The notes under the pieces were generated by a model that had not been told where the DNA came from, ran no database searches, and saw only the letters and a program-made list of their open reading frames with translations. A stretch of DNA of 64,000 nt, from assembly GCA_960531495.1 (NCBI GenBank), contig OY482851.1, forward strand, positions 16,771,821-16,835,820, written 5' to 3'. This DNA is from Zeus faber. Its lineage: Eukaryota > Chordata > Actinopteri > Zeiformes > Zeidae. Shown in pieces: positions 55,501 to 64,000 of the stretch; position 1 is the first letter of the stretch; each line of letters begins with the position of its first letter. Position numbers and translations under genes: made by a program.

Positions 55501-56981
55501 CATAACCCTGCTGTAACATGAAAGGACATTAGCTTCCGACCACGAATAAGGATAAAAATGTGCAGAGCATTTTGACCATAATGGACTAGTGTTCATGCAA
55601 GTTTACGTAACACATTGGCTAATGACTCAAGGGGGAAATTGTTGCCATCTCCCTAGTTGGTGCTACTGTTTGATATCAATCAGAGCAATTGACCTCTCAG
55701 TCGGCTTTATATGGCACTGGAACATCATGTCGGGCTTTTAAGTGACTACATACTAGAAAATGCTTTGTTTTACCAACTACCAGCTCAGCCATAAATATTG
55801 CTTTATGCTGCCTATAATGTTCAGTTTTTTTAACGCCGTCATAGAAGGTGTTAATTCAATTATGTTTTAGCATCGAGCAATAGCCGGGGGTGTGGTGCCA
55901 TATTATTTTCAGGTGTGTTTCGAATATTCTGCCTCCCTCATCAAATTTAACTATAATTTAATTTACATAGCGCTGTTGTATTGGATTAACTAACCTAATC
56001 AAGCGCACAGTGAGTACAATATGATATCGTAGAGGTGTATAAATAGTACAAACCAAAACTTACAGGTTGTGTTGACTGCCCGTACCCTTGAGAGGGCTGA
56101 GCCGCATAAGATCCATACCTAAAACAGTAAAACATTGGATGAGAATTCACACGTAGCTGTCAGTACACAGGATATCGTATAAGTTTAAAAAATAAACTAT
56201 AATAAAATGTGATGTTGTCATTCTTACCCTTGTTGGGCGCTGGTCGCAGTGTATGAACTGTAATCTGTGAAGAAATTGGTGTCACGGTCAGACAGGGCGA
56301 TGTTTAGACACTAATATTTCGCAACACCGCGTGTTTGTGTAACTTTTTACACAAAAACCCGGGTACACGGTGTATGCAAGCAAGTTTAACTTAATTTTCT
56401 ATTTTCATTACGGCTTTTGATGTAAACAGTAACACCCAATTCGCCTCTGGGGACGAATGTAGTATCTAAGAAGAGGGGATTAAGGATTAATGGTAAATTA
56501 ACTCTTAACAAGCGGCGTCGGCTTTCCAACCCACCCTGCCAACATCTTGGCGCGCTATCGGCGCGGAACAAGCGGCACGGCCAAGCGCGGGGATGAATAC
56601 GCCACACTCAAGACCGCTAGGGTACAGATATTTAAAAAAAAACGAGACCATCGTCGAGTCAAAGCTCAATTCCGAACGTTTTGGAGCAAACGCGGCCCAG
56701 TTCGAAAGAGGTAAAAAGCCGCCAAGGGTGTGCGCGGCGCGGTTGAGGCCTGCGGAGCTCGACGGCCGCGACGCTGCGTGAGCTGAACTAGTAGGCCTCA
56801 ACCCAGCCCCTTCAGTTAACGGACCTTCAAATCAAAAGAACGAAAACATCGCCCTCTCTCATCTCACCGTCGAATACCCGGTGCCCCATTATAACGTGGA
56901 CAATAACAACTCGAAATAAACGCAATAAGATACAATAAAAAAAAAAAAAAAAGAATTCCACCCACCGGGAGCCGACGCCAT
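49093..56981 (-). CDS. ewsr1: RNA-binding protein EWS
   Basis: FET-family RNA/DNA-binding protein acting in transcription and splicing in the nucleus. Sixteen coding exons: 56966-56981, 56228-56264, 56064-56118, 55369-55510, 54980-55175, 54622-54887, 54384-54537, 51331-51368, 50734-50766, 50533-50648, 50303-50432, 50091-50201, 49879-50005, 49684-49784, 49309-49561, 49093-49129. All are GT-AG and the frame closes exactly (1812 nt, ~603 aa). Order: SYGQ-rich activation domain, RGG region, RRM, RGG, RanBP2-type zinc finger, RGG, C-terminal PY-NLS. EWSR1 rather than FUS/TAF15 is called from exon texts ([42 protein letters not shown]) and from synteny with GAS2L1 and RHBDD3. Human EWS is slightly longer (656 aa). 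Confidence 0.95.
49684..50005 (-). CDS. ewsr1: ewsr1 RGG and RanBP2-type zinc-finger exons
   Basis: Exon 49879-50005 ([20 protein letters not shown], then AGDWECPNP) and exon 49684-49784 together form a zinc finger with four Cys in the pattern W-x-C-x(4)-C-x(10)-C-x(2)-C ([26 protein letters not shown]), about residues 466-496. All four cysteines are present. The intron at 49785-49878 is 94 nt. Confidence 0.94.
50303..50648 (-). CDS. ewsr1: ewsr1 RRM exons
   Basis: Exons 50533-50648 and 50303-50432 (phase 0 join), plus the start of the next exon, encode the RNA recognition motif, about residues 322-405. RNP2-like STIYITGL opens it and [13 protein letters not shown] carries the RNP1-like region. 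As in other FET proteins, the loop between strand 1 and helix is atypical. The motif ends [18 protein letters not shown] in exon 50091-50201. Confidence 0.94.
51369..54383 (-). other. ewsr1: ewsr1 intron 7 (3 kb, AT-rich, transposon-poor)
   Basis: This intron is AT-rich and lacks microsatellites and recognisable transposons apart from short A/T runs, which is unlike the rest of the window. It contains a ~60 bp tandem duplication (52461-52588) and a possible 31 nt cryptic exon (53883-53913). In FET genes, introns in this position are known to be retained or regulated and, in human EWSR1, to host translocation breakpoints. Confidence 0.6.
52461..52588. repeat. Two-copy ~60 bp tandem repeat
   Basis: Copies 52461-52519 and 52525-52588 share TCCTAATACATAT and AATAATTCTGTT, and both end AACCAGAACTTTCAGTACT. 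They differ by a few substitutions and a small indel. Located in ewsr1 intron 7. Confidence 0.93.
54384..56981 (-). CDS. ewsr1: ewsr1 exons 1-7: SYGQ-rich low-complexity domain and first RGG
   Basis: Exon 1 contributes only 16 coding nt (ATG at 56981, MASAP then a split codon). Exons 2-6 give Tyr/Gln/Ser/Gly/Ala repeats such as [22 protein letters not shown] and [20 protein letters not shown], residues ~6-237. This prion-like domain drives phase separation and, in human fusions, activates transcription. Exon 7 (54384-54537) turns into Gly/Arg-rich sequence ([19 protein letters not shown]). Intron 7 that follows is the longest of the gene. Confidence 0.93.
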
Positions 56982-57620
56982 CTTAGCGAATATGCAGAGC
57001 GCGTGAGCCGTCTGTGTGAGCGATGGTGGCGAAGCTGTTTGGTTTTTATCTCGCGGGAGCTCTCGCGAGAGAAAGCAGCCGAGGGCGCGGGCGCTCTCGC
57101 GAGGACTACAGCTCGAGCGCGAACTTGTGCGCACGGAATAATGATCCGGGAGCGAAACAGAAATATTGGTCTTTAAAAGAAAAAAATCAAATCAAATCAA
57201 TACAAGCGCTTCCCCGTATGCTGTTGGACGTCATATTTTGTGTCAGGATTTCGTAATTTTCCAAATAAGCCCCCCGTCTGGATGATAAAAACGTTGTGTT
57301 TATTTGCGTAGATGGATTTGTTACGCTTGACACCGACGCGTAGACGCCCGCCTTCGAACCCTGACGCACGTTTCCCGACTGGTTTTTCATTCCATTTTTG
57401 AGTAAGGACGTAATATTTCAAACAACATAACACAACAGAGGGACCGGGGCCCCGAATCGAACTACGATGACAAGGTGACTGTGACGTCAGACACTTCCTC
57501 GCTTCGACGTTCCGAGCCACCGGAATCGGAAGTGCTCCGATGGGTTTGAGAGGTTTCGGCGCTGTCCCGTCAAAGCCCCGCTTGAAAACACAAGAGCTAC
57601 GGCCTGAGAACGGGAGATAT
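56400..57620. promoter_or_regulatory. ewsr1: ewsr1 CpG-rich promoter
   Basis: The sequence around exon 1 is rich in CpG, with TCTCGCGAGA palindromes near 57051 and 57066. TCTCGCGAGA is the known ZBTB33/BANP-type element of CpG promoters. The start context carries AAGATGGCGTC, a YY1-like core overlapping the ATG. No TATA box is seen. Confidence 0.65.
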
Positions 57621-58455
57621 TAATAATAGATAGACACATGTCACAAGGAGAATAGATGAATAATAAAGCAAAAGAGATCATATTGAGAATTCCATATACG
57701 TGTGTAAATTCCACTTGGTTTTTTTTTACTTCTATCTACTGTATAATTTTACCTATCGTAGCTTTGATGTAATGTATTTGATGATGTAATGTATTTTTTA
57801 TGATGTAATGTATTGTATGATATTAATCACTTTGAATTGTCTGTATCCGTTGGACTTGTACTGGGTCACGCCACATGGAACTTTATCTGCACCCTTTCCA
57901 AATACCTTTGTCTATATTAAAACCTGTCAATAAATTTGAACACGTTTTGCCTATGATACCTTGCCCCTTTGTCCTTGACCCGTTTCACATTTAATTCCCA
58001 AACACCAATGATCAGGGTTCTTACCAGGTCCTTGAGGTGCTTGAATTTCGTCCTCAGAAATGTCATAATACAATGACAGCAATAATACATACCATAATAC
58101 ATTGAAAACACCCCCACCCCCCCTTTGTGCTAAAGAGCTTGAAAAGTCCTTGGGGAAAAACGCAACAAGTGAAAACCTGTGATATTCCTCCTGGTTTTGT
58201 TATCCAAATCGTAACGTAATAACACATTTCCAGAATCGGTTTTACGACATAGATTATGAGAGGTAAATGTACATTTACAACACAATGTACAATGTGTGGT
58301 GTGTTGCGTGACGAATAAAGACTGTTTCTTCTTCTTCTTCTTCTTCTTCTTTAATCCAGCATGGTTGGACATAAGACACTGATATTTATACCACACTTAT
58401 AATCGTAGATCACAATGAACTCAATGATAATAATAACAATACCAATAATAATAAC

Positions 58456-58520
<65 letters not shown>

Positions 58521-58861
58521 ATATGTACTATTATTAATAAATAGACAATGACATTAAGATTATATCATATTTTTATGCAATAAAGATCACATTGAAATTG
58601 ATTATATTTGTTTTGCGTGAAGTCCTTGACAATGAAAACCATAGCGCTTAATGGTCCAAAAAAAGTACTTGAAAGTCATTTTTATTCTCGTCGTACAGCC
58701 ACACTCCAATCACTCCCCCGAGTTGTAGTGACGTCATGCCCCCCCAGCTCAAACGTGGCGTCACAAAGGGCTACGGGAGGAGAAGGCGCGTGCCGGTCGT
58801 GGTGTCGTTTGTTGTCCTGAGCGAGCGAGTCGCGAGCGAGTCCCGGGAGAGGCGGGCGGGT

Positions 58862-58863
<2 letters not shown>
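57621..58863. other. ewsr1 - Harbinger intergenic stretch
   Basis: No conserved coding sequence is seen. It contains (CTT)n at 58327-58350, (GT)n at 58460-58520, and possible repeat-element 3' end sequence (GACGAATAAAGACTGTTTC at 58310) before the CTT tract. CpG content rises again from 58680 toward the Myb-like gene. Confidence 0.5.
58460..58520. repeat. (GT)n/(TA)n microsatellite
   Basis: A pure GT run ending in a short TA run. Confidence 0.95.
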
Positions 58864-58929
<66 letters not shown>

Positions 58930-58942
58930 AGGCAGGCAGGCA
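58864..58942. repeat. (GGCA)n microsatellite
   Basis: About 19 copies of GGCA with one GGAA variant, ending 17 bp before the first in-frame ATG of the Myb-like gene. It is probably in the 5' UTR of that gene. It produces spurious GRQAGRQA frames. Confidence 0.95.
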
Positions 58943-58958
58943 TTCACTCCTCCTCACT

Positions 58959-60435
58959 ATGTGGTCAGAAGGCACGGCGCAGCGTGCCCTGGGAGCCGCG
59001 GAGAACGACGCCGTCTACAGGGACCCTGCAACGCGGATGGCCGCACTGGGGCTGGAGCGCACGTCCAAGCGCCTGAGGCAAGGGCGTCAGAATGCGAAAG
59101 ATCACGGGAAAACGTACGGGTGGTACGACGCCGTGGACGCGGTGCTGGGACCGAGACCAGCGCCCGCATGTGGAGACGCAATTCAGTCTGCAACCGTGAT
59201 TTTGCAGTCCATGTGTTCCGACACTGAAACATGTAAGTTTGCTTGTTTTCATGTCATTATAGTCATGCATTGAGTACCACAACCTTTACACAGTTGTTTG
59301 TTTTTTATTTTTATCATTCACGACCTAAATATTATGAATAATATTATGTACAAATGGACTCACTTATACTTACCTATAACAGAACCGTACTGTATTCATA
59401 TATAGTGACTTTTCCAAACATGTCTCAAAAACTCCTTGTTATTTTCAGCTGTCAGCTCCTCTGCTGCATCAGCCTTCCATGGAAGCAGCAGTCGCAGCTC
59501 CAGCCCTGGCCCCACAGGGGACATACTTGAACTCTGTGCCGATTCACCCACGCCACCCGTCCACTACCAGGAAGACTCTGTTACCGTGACCTTTCCACTC
59601 AGCTCCTCCGCACCCTGTAAAGGTAAACATTTGCCGCTTTCAGCGCATGCAAATGGAGGACGTGAATGTGCCAATTGTATACGTTGGTTGAAATATTTTG
59701 TGACCCGGAGGCGAAACGCCTGCGACCGCCGTGTGGACCACAAACACTTGTTGACACAACCAAGCGCTATATTTTGCTTTAGGTAAGCGAAGGCCTGAGA
59801 GCAGCCGGCATTATCTGGTCGCGATGCTGCGAGAGATGGAGGAGAGCAACAGAAGGAGAGATGAATGTTTCCTCCAGCTGCTGCTTGCAGAACGGACGGA
59901 GGCGCGGGCAGAGGACGGGGACGCTGCACGAGAGGCGGCACGAGCGGCCTTGACCAACAACTTCACCGCTGCCATCAACACACTTGCCAGGGCCATCGCC
60001 GGTCACAGCTTGTGCTGTATGTATACCATGGCTGAATTATTGTCGTTGCCAGTAAAGGAACGTGCCGCGGCTGTTGTGTGGAGTGCAAACACTTGTTGAA
60101 ACACCATAGCGCTATATTTTGTTTTAGGTAAGAAGAGGCGAGAGCGCAGCCGGCATTATCTGGTCGCGATGCTGCGGGAGATGGAGGAGAGCAACAGAAG
60201 AAGAGAAGAGTGTGTCCTCCAGCTGCTGTGTGAAGAGCAGATAGAGGAGCGGGAGGCCGCACGGGCGGCGGACCGCGCGGCAGACCGAACGGCGGACCGA
60301 GCGGCGGACCTAGCGGCGGATCAAACAGCGGCGCAAGCAGCCTTCGCCAACAACTTCAACGCTGCCATCAACACACTTGCCAGGGCCATCGCCAGCCACA
60401 GCGTGGCTGCCAGGGAAGACCAAGCTGTAGACTAG
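58959..60435 (+). CDS. Harbinger-type Myb/SANT-like protein gene
   Basis: Exons 58959-59232, 59449-59622 and a 3' exon 60128-60435 (TAG) join in phase 1 with GT-AG splice sites to give 251 aa. AATAAA follows at 60587-60592. The N-terminal part resembles the trihelix Myb/SANT DNA-binding domain carried by Harbinger transposons and related host genes: AVYRDPATRMAALGLERTSK, then NAKDHGKTYGWYDAVDAVLG and RPA. The segment expected between (the QCRDRIKNLKKDY-type helix) is shortened, so DNA binding may be impaired. The middle is Ser/Pro/acidic. The tail is a charged helix (RHYLVAMLREMEESNRRREE) with ADRA repeats and NNFNAAINTLARAIASHS. An upstream copy of the tail exon is described separately. I cannot tell whether this is an active host gene or a young transposon gene. 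Confidence 0.65.
59783..60016 (+). CDS. Duplicated tail exon of the Myb-like gene
   Basis: This segment closely matches the last exon (60128 onward), including SRHYLVAMLREMEESNRRR and NTLARAIAGHS. The preceding intron end (CAAACACTTGTTGA, GCGCTATATTTTG, then TTTAG) is duplicated with it. It starts after TTTAG in phase 1. A GTATGT donor at 60017 would end it after exactly 234 nt, also phase 1, so it could be included before the last exon (329 aa product). Unspliced, it would instead stop at 60099. Confidence 0.6.
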
Positions 60436-60586
60436 ATGGCCACTGAGCATGTTTTCTTCTTCCTTCTTGTACGTTGCACCGTTGTTTGCACTTTTTTTTT
60501 TTGGTTGTACTACTATTTTATTATGTTATTTTTATTCTTCATTGTACTTTGGGATTGTTCATTGGCTTCATTGTTCATTTGGAATC

Positions 60587-60592
60587 AATAAA
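60587..60592 (+). terminator. Polyadenylation signal of the Myb-like gene
   Basis: AATAAA 152 nt after the TAG stop, in the context GAATCAATAAAGCATC. This supports the last exon as the gene's 3' end. Confidence 0.6.
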
Positions 60593-60929
60593 GCATCTCT
60601 CATCATATTATTTTGTTCACTAGTATGACACTACACTACTGTTATACTTTATGTTATGAAACAGGCCCCAACTGCTGATAAGTGGAAAGTAATTATCTAC
60701 CAGTGTGATACCAGGACAGATAGCTACAACATATTTTACTACGATTTTACTTAATATATAGCAATATTTGCCAAATACCACAGAGGCTGTCAGGGGTGAG
60801 AGCACAGGGAATTGCGGTCAACATTAAATTTCTATTTCCCAATAGCAAAAATTACAACAACAGCAAGGCATGGCACGTCGAGGCGTTCTCTACTACAGAC
60901 CTTGCTCTGCTAATCTTGTAGTTAAATGT

Positions 60930-61133
60930 CTAGTGTGCTGCATCTCCGATGAGGTGGTAACCGATGCCACAACCACTGATTGTTCTCCCACCATTAGGAC
61001 AGAAGTGTCCACCATATTGCCAGAGCGCAGACTTCCTTAGCACTCTGGCATCGTAAACACTCCCAGGGCTTCCAACAAACCCGTCCCAGAATTGTCCTTT
61101 GCCATCCACCACTCCAGGCAATATAATGGAGTG
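60930..61133 (-). pseudogene. Harbinger (DDE_Tnp_4) transposase fragment
   Basis: The minus-strand frame starting near 61133 reads HSIILPGVVDGKGQFWDGFV, then GSPGSVYDARVLRKSALW and GIGYHLIGDAAH before TAG at 60930. These are the transposase segments preceding and containing the second catalytic Asp (GDAAY-type motif, here GDAAH). A stop codon lies immediately upstream (61134-61136), and no N-terminal or C-terminal parts are seen, so it is dead. It lies convergent to the Myb-like gene; Harbinger elements normally carry both genes. Confidence 0.75.
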
Positions 61134-62076
61134 TCATCCCTGGCAAATTAAAAGCCACAGTGGTACTGGCAAGGTTACACTTTAATACCCGGGGGAAATT
61201 TGGGTGTTATAGCAACAATACAGTGCAAACCATGAAAATAAATAAAAATAAATGCAAATCGTGAAGGACGAATGCAAAGCCTATACTACCCTATAGCAGT
61301 CATATGCTTTAATTGTTGTACTGCCTTCACAGTGTTTGCTTTCATCGAAACAAAGCGACATGTACCGATCAGAAAACACATTTAAACAGTTTATTTGAGC
61401 TTGTCGACATATATATTCTAATACATGATCGTATGCATGCATAAGAACCGCCTGACAGGGCTCCAGATTAAGTGGCTTGCCGTAACCCTTGGATACCGCC
61501 AGATGTCACTGTGTCGTCCGTTTTCAATGCCCCGAAGCGTCAACAAGAAAGCCACCAAGCATCACAATGCTTCAGCCCGTTGATTAGAAAACAAACTAGT
61601 TAGTACTAGTTAGTACAAGTGCTATTCCCTGTTGACTTTGTTGATAGATGTGTACACATGTGTATTTTTTTAATTATTATCTCTTTCTTGACTAACACAT
61701 GATCGCGCTTGGGGCGCTGCGCTCCGCGTTGGATCAAACCATGTGTCTGCTTTTCGTAGGGGCGGTGCTCATCGTACCGCAATACCGTCATCTGCAGTAC
61801 ATTGACGTCGTTACTAATTATAACGTTTAAAATAATATGTATTCTATAAATGAATTGCCAGTCACGAAGTCGAAACTACTCTTCACAATAGGCGTGCTGG
61901 TAATATTTAATAATGCCGCTGGTAGCCACTGGTCTCGTCCAGCAAAGGTAAAGAGGCCTGGATGTTGACGTCGTCACGGTGGACGCGAGCGTCATGGCCG
62001 CGTCCGGCTGTTCGCTCCTCCGCTGCGTGACGGGCGCGTTATTCAACCGCGCCCCCCGTCGCTAAGCACCGTTTCC
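61134..62076. other. Spacer and rhbdd3 promoter
   Basis: No coding exon is recognised. It contains the left arm of the inverted repeat (61595-61692) and, from ~61.95 kb, a CpG-rich rhbdd3 promoter/5' UTR with a 23-codon upstream open frame at 61994-62065. Confidence 0.5.
61595..61692 (+). repeat. Inverted repeat, left arm
   Basis: From ACTAGTTAGTACTAGTTAGT through GTGCTATTCCCTGTTGACTT to CTCTTTCTTGAC. It is near-identical, in reverse complement, to 63130-63226, with a few mismatches and a one-base length difference. Confidence 0.93.
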
Positions 62077-64000
62077 ATGCTCGACTTCCGACCCAAACCC
62101 GCCCCCCGGGTGCTCTCTGGCCGACTCCCCGCGATGCCGGACCGCGCGCCCTCGCTGTGGCCGCGGCTCGGATCGGACCGCCCGGGCTTCTCCCTGGGAA
62201 CGGCGCTGTCCTTGACGTCCATGCTGCTGGTGTACTTTGGGGGCCTTCACGCCAGTTTAAGCCTCGGTCCGGGCGGAGACTTCCCAAAGTTTCGAGGTAC
62301 TGCCATCTCGATTTCGCGTTATAAGACATTGAGCCGCAATAAAGTCACGTCGAATGGGACTATTCAATATGTATGTTTGTTTTTACTCCCAGTCAGTACT
62401 TGTGTTGCTGGCAACGAGTCCCTCTCGCAGCATTTTTAATGTGATTTATCTTTATCAGGCTCATAGAGCAAATTCAGTATATTTTGTATATTTTGTATTT
62501 TTTTGACTGTTAAACGTTCTTTTTTTTAAAGGCTACCCGTCTGCAAGCAAAATTCATTGCACATAAAAATATCCCAGGCCCAATAAACAGATGCTCTGAT
62601 TCTGATAAATCACCTCCTGTTCCTCCACCCTCCACCCTCGCTCTGTCAGATCTGCTTCTCTACGCTCTCAGCCATGATGACCTGCCCTCCCTCTCCATCA
62701 GCCTGCTCCTCCTGCTGCTTCTGGGACCGCGCCAGGAGCGACGCTGGGGCACGGTGGCCTTCCTCGGCCTCTCCGCCCTGTCGGCGGCCGCGCTGCCCCC
62801 TCTCTACGCCCTGGCCCTCTTCGTCGGCGGGGCGGAGGCCAGCCGGATCTGTGGCTACTCGGCCACCCAGCTGGCTCTGTTCACGGCCCAGTGTCGCCAG
62901 GCGGCCCGGGGGAGGCTGCTGGGGTGTGTCCCGGTCTGGTTCCTGCCCTGGCTGCTGTTGGTCCTCAGTCTGCTGCTGCTGCCCGCCAGCCCCGCCCTGC
63001 TCCACTTCTGCGCCATTTGTCTCGGGCACAACTGTATCCCTGCCTGTTTGTTTCGTACCAAATAAGAAATAAGACGCTTTATTCGTCTTGGCGGACAGTT
63101 CTGGTTTTCACAGAAGCGAAAAAGTGCTGGTCAAGAAAGAGATAATAATAAAAAATTACACATGCGTACACATCCATCAACAAAGTCAACAGGGAATAGC
63201 ACTTGTACTAACTAGTACTAACTAGTAGTGAGCACAATATGGGTAGATGGCTTTGAAGCGTTAAGTACAAGTGGTGTATTTGTTACCGAAAAAGCTTGTA
63301 GTAAATCAGGTTGTAAAGAGTATATTAGTGTAGCAATAATATACAGTGATAGTACTGGTAATTTATAGTAAATATGCGTATAGCGATCTTGCCTATCTAT
63401 CAATATTACAGATATATTTGTATAGATATACTTATCTAAGTATATCTCACTTGGCCAAATATAAACATGGAAAATGTAGCCTTTGTTCATTCCTGGATGT
63501 CATGCTTGTTATTCTTGTGCTTGTCATTGTTCATCTTGAGCCAGTTTATAACTTAATAGCTTTTTTTTTTAAAGACCGTCAGTCCTTCATCGGATTTTTA
63601 CAAGAGCTGGAGCATGCCAGAATGTTGAACTTCATTCCCAAATGGGCGTATGTTCTCACCTCGGCCAGACTGAAGCTGCCAACGCACACACCCTCAAAGA
63701 GGTGTGGAATGTCTCATTCGTTTCCCTAGCCTTGTCAAATATTATCATGTGGCGGTGATTTAATCTCTAAACCGGCATTGCAGATCCACATCGCCCTCGA
63801 GACCGACAAACGAGGCTGCGCGTTTCCACGGGCTCCCCACGAGAGATCCTTCATTAGACAGCGAGCGGCCGTGGGTGGAGCCCTCGCCTTCTTGGCCAAC
63901 GCACGGATCGGCTGCTCTAAGTGAGGTCCAGCTGTTGGACGAACAGATGCTAAAGGCGGGAATAATGGCGTCCTTACAAGATGCCCCTGAGGACCCCGCT
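62077..64000 (+). CDS. rhbdd3: Rhomboid domain-containing protein 3 (3' end off window)
   Basis: Multi-pass rhomboid-like membrane protein. Exons 62077-62296, 62650-63033, 63575-63701 and 63784-64000+ join in frame (phases 1, 1, 2), giving 316 codons. Start is the ATG at 62077 (a second in-frame ATG is at 62134). Hydrophobic segments: TALSLTSMLLVYFGGL in exon 1; SISLLLLLLLG, VAFLGLSALSAAALP and WFLPWLLLVLSLLLLPAS in exon 2. The last part in the window, LLDEQMLKAGIMASLQDAPE, matches the LDEQMLQEGIQASL segment of human RHBDD3, which confirms identity. A UBA domain is expected beyond the edge. The exon 2 donor (T|GTATCC) is weak and is chosen because it keeps the frame. It lies head-to-head with ewsr1, as in human. 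Confidence 0.88.
63130..63226 (-). repeat. Inverted repeat, right arm
   Basis: Reverse-complement partner of 61595-61692, located in rhbdd3 intron 2, 97 bp past the proposed exon 2 donor. Its origin (paired insertions of one repeat, or ends of a larger element) is not clear. Confidence 0.93.

Overview
The window is vertebrate nuclear DNA, almost certainly from a ray-finned (teleost) fish. The signs are intron-rich genes with GT-AG splice sites, CpG-rich first exons, abundant (CA)n and tetranucleotide microsatellites, and teleost-type transposons (DIRS, Tc1/mariner, hAT, Harbinger, tRNA-derived SINE). The species cannot be told from the sequence.

Four conserved genes are recognised by translating and joining exons by eye. 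Reading frame is kept across every junction used. From left to right: (1) ap1b1, minus strand, 1001-21900, with 5' noncoding exon(s) up to about 24.0 kb. Nineteen coding exons give 872 codons; the last exons lie beyond the left edge. (2) gas2l1, minus strand, 28700-46315. Five coding exons give a complete protein of about 1113 residues. (3) ewsr1, minus strand, 49093-56981. Sixteen coding exons give a complete protein of about 603 residues. (4) rhbdd3, plus strand, from 62077 to beyond the right edge. This is the gene set of human 22q12 (RHBDD3-EWSR1-GAS2L1-AP1B1). From memory of the human map, RASL10A is missing between gas2l1 and ap1b1, and ap1b1 has the opposite relative orientation.

Between the head-to-head ewsr1 and rhbdd3 promoters lies Harbinger-type material: an apparently intact, spliced Myb/SANT-like gene (58959-60435, plus) with a tandemly duplicated 3' exon, and a broken DDE transposase piece (60930-61133, minus). 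A pair of ~97 bp inverted repeats brackets rhbdd3 exons 1-2.

The ap1b1 introns are the main transposon sink: a hAT-like element with a SINE inside it (5.0-5.8 kb), a DIRS tyrosine-recombinase remnant (5.84-7.8 kb), a 1.75 kb TIR element (8.9-10.65 kb), a Tc1 relic (11.14-11.95 kb) and a second hAT-like element (17.2-18.2 kb). A 1.6 kb tetranucleotide satellite (24.06-25.69 kb) abuts the ap1b1 promoter. The long gas2l1 intron 1 (36.3-45.6 kb) is rich in microsatellites. ewsr1 intron 7 (3 kb) is by contrast AT-rich and transposon-poor.

Functionally these are unrelated housekeeping genes: clathrin adaptor sorting at the trans-Golgi/endosome (ap1b1), actin-microtubule linking (gas2l1), RNA binding and transcription (ewsr1), and a rhomboid-like membrane protein (rhbdd3). 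I did not find a convincing new multi-gene system. The most unusual items are the duplicated in-phase exon of the Myb-like gene, the inverted repeat around rhbdd3, a perfect 17-bp hairpin in gas2l1 intron 2, and a 133 bp GT tract sitting at an ap1b1 3' splice site.
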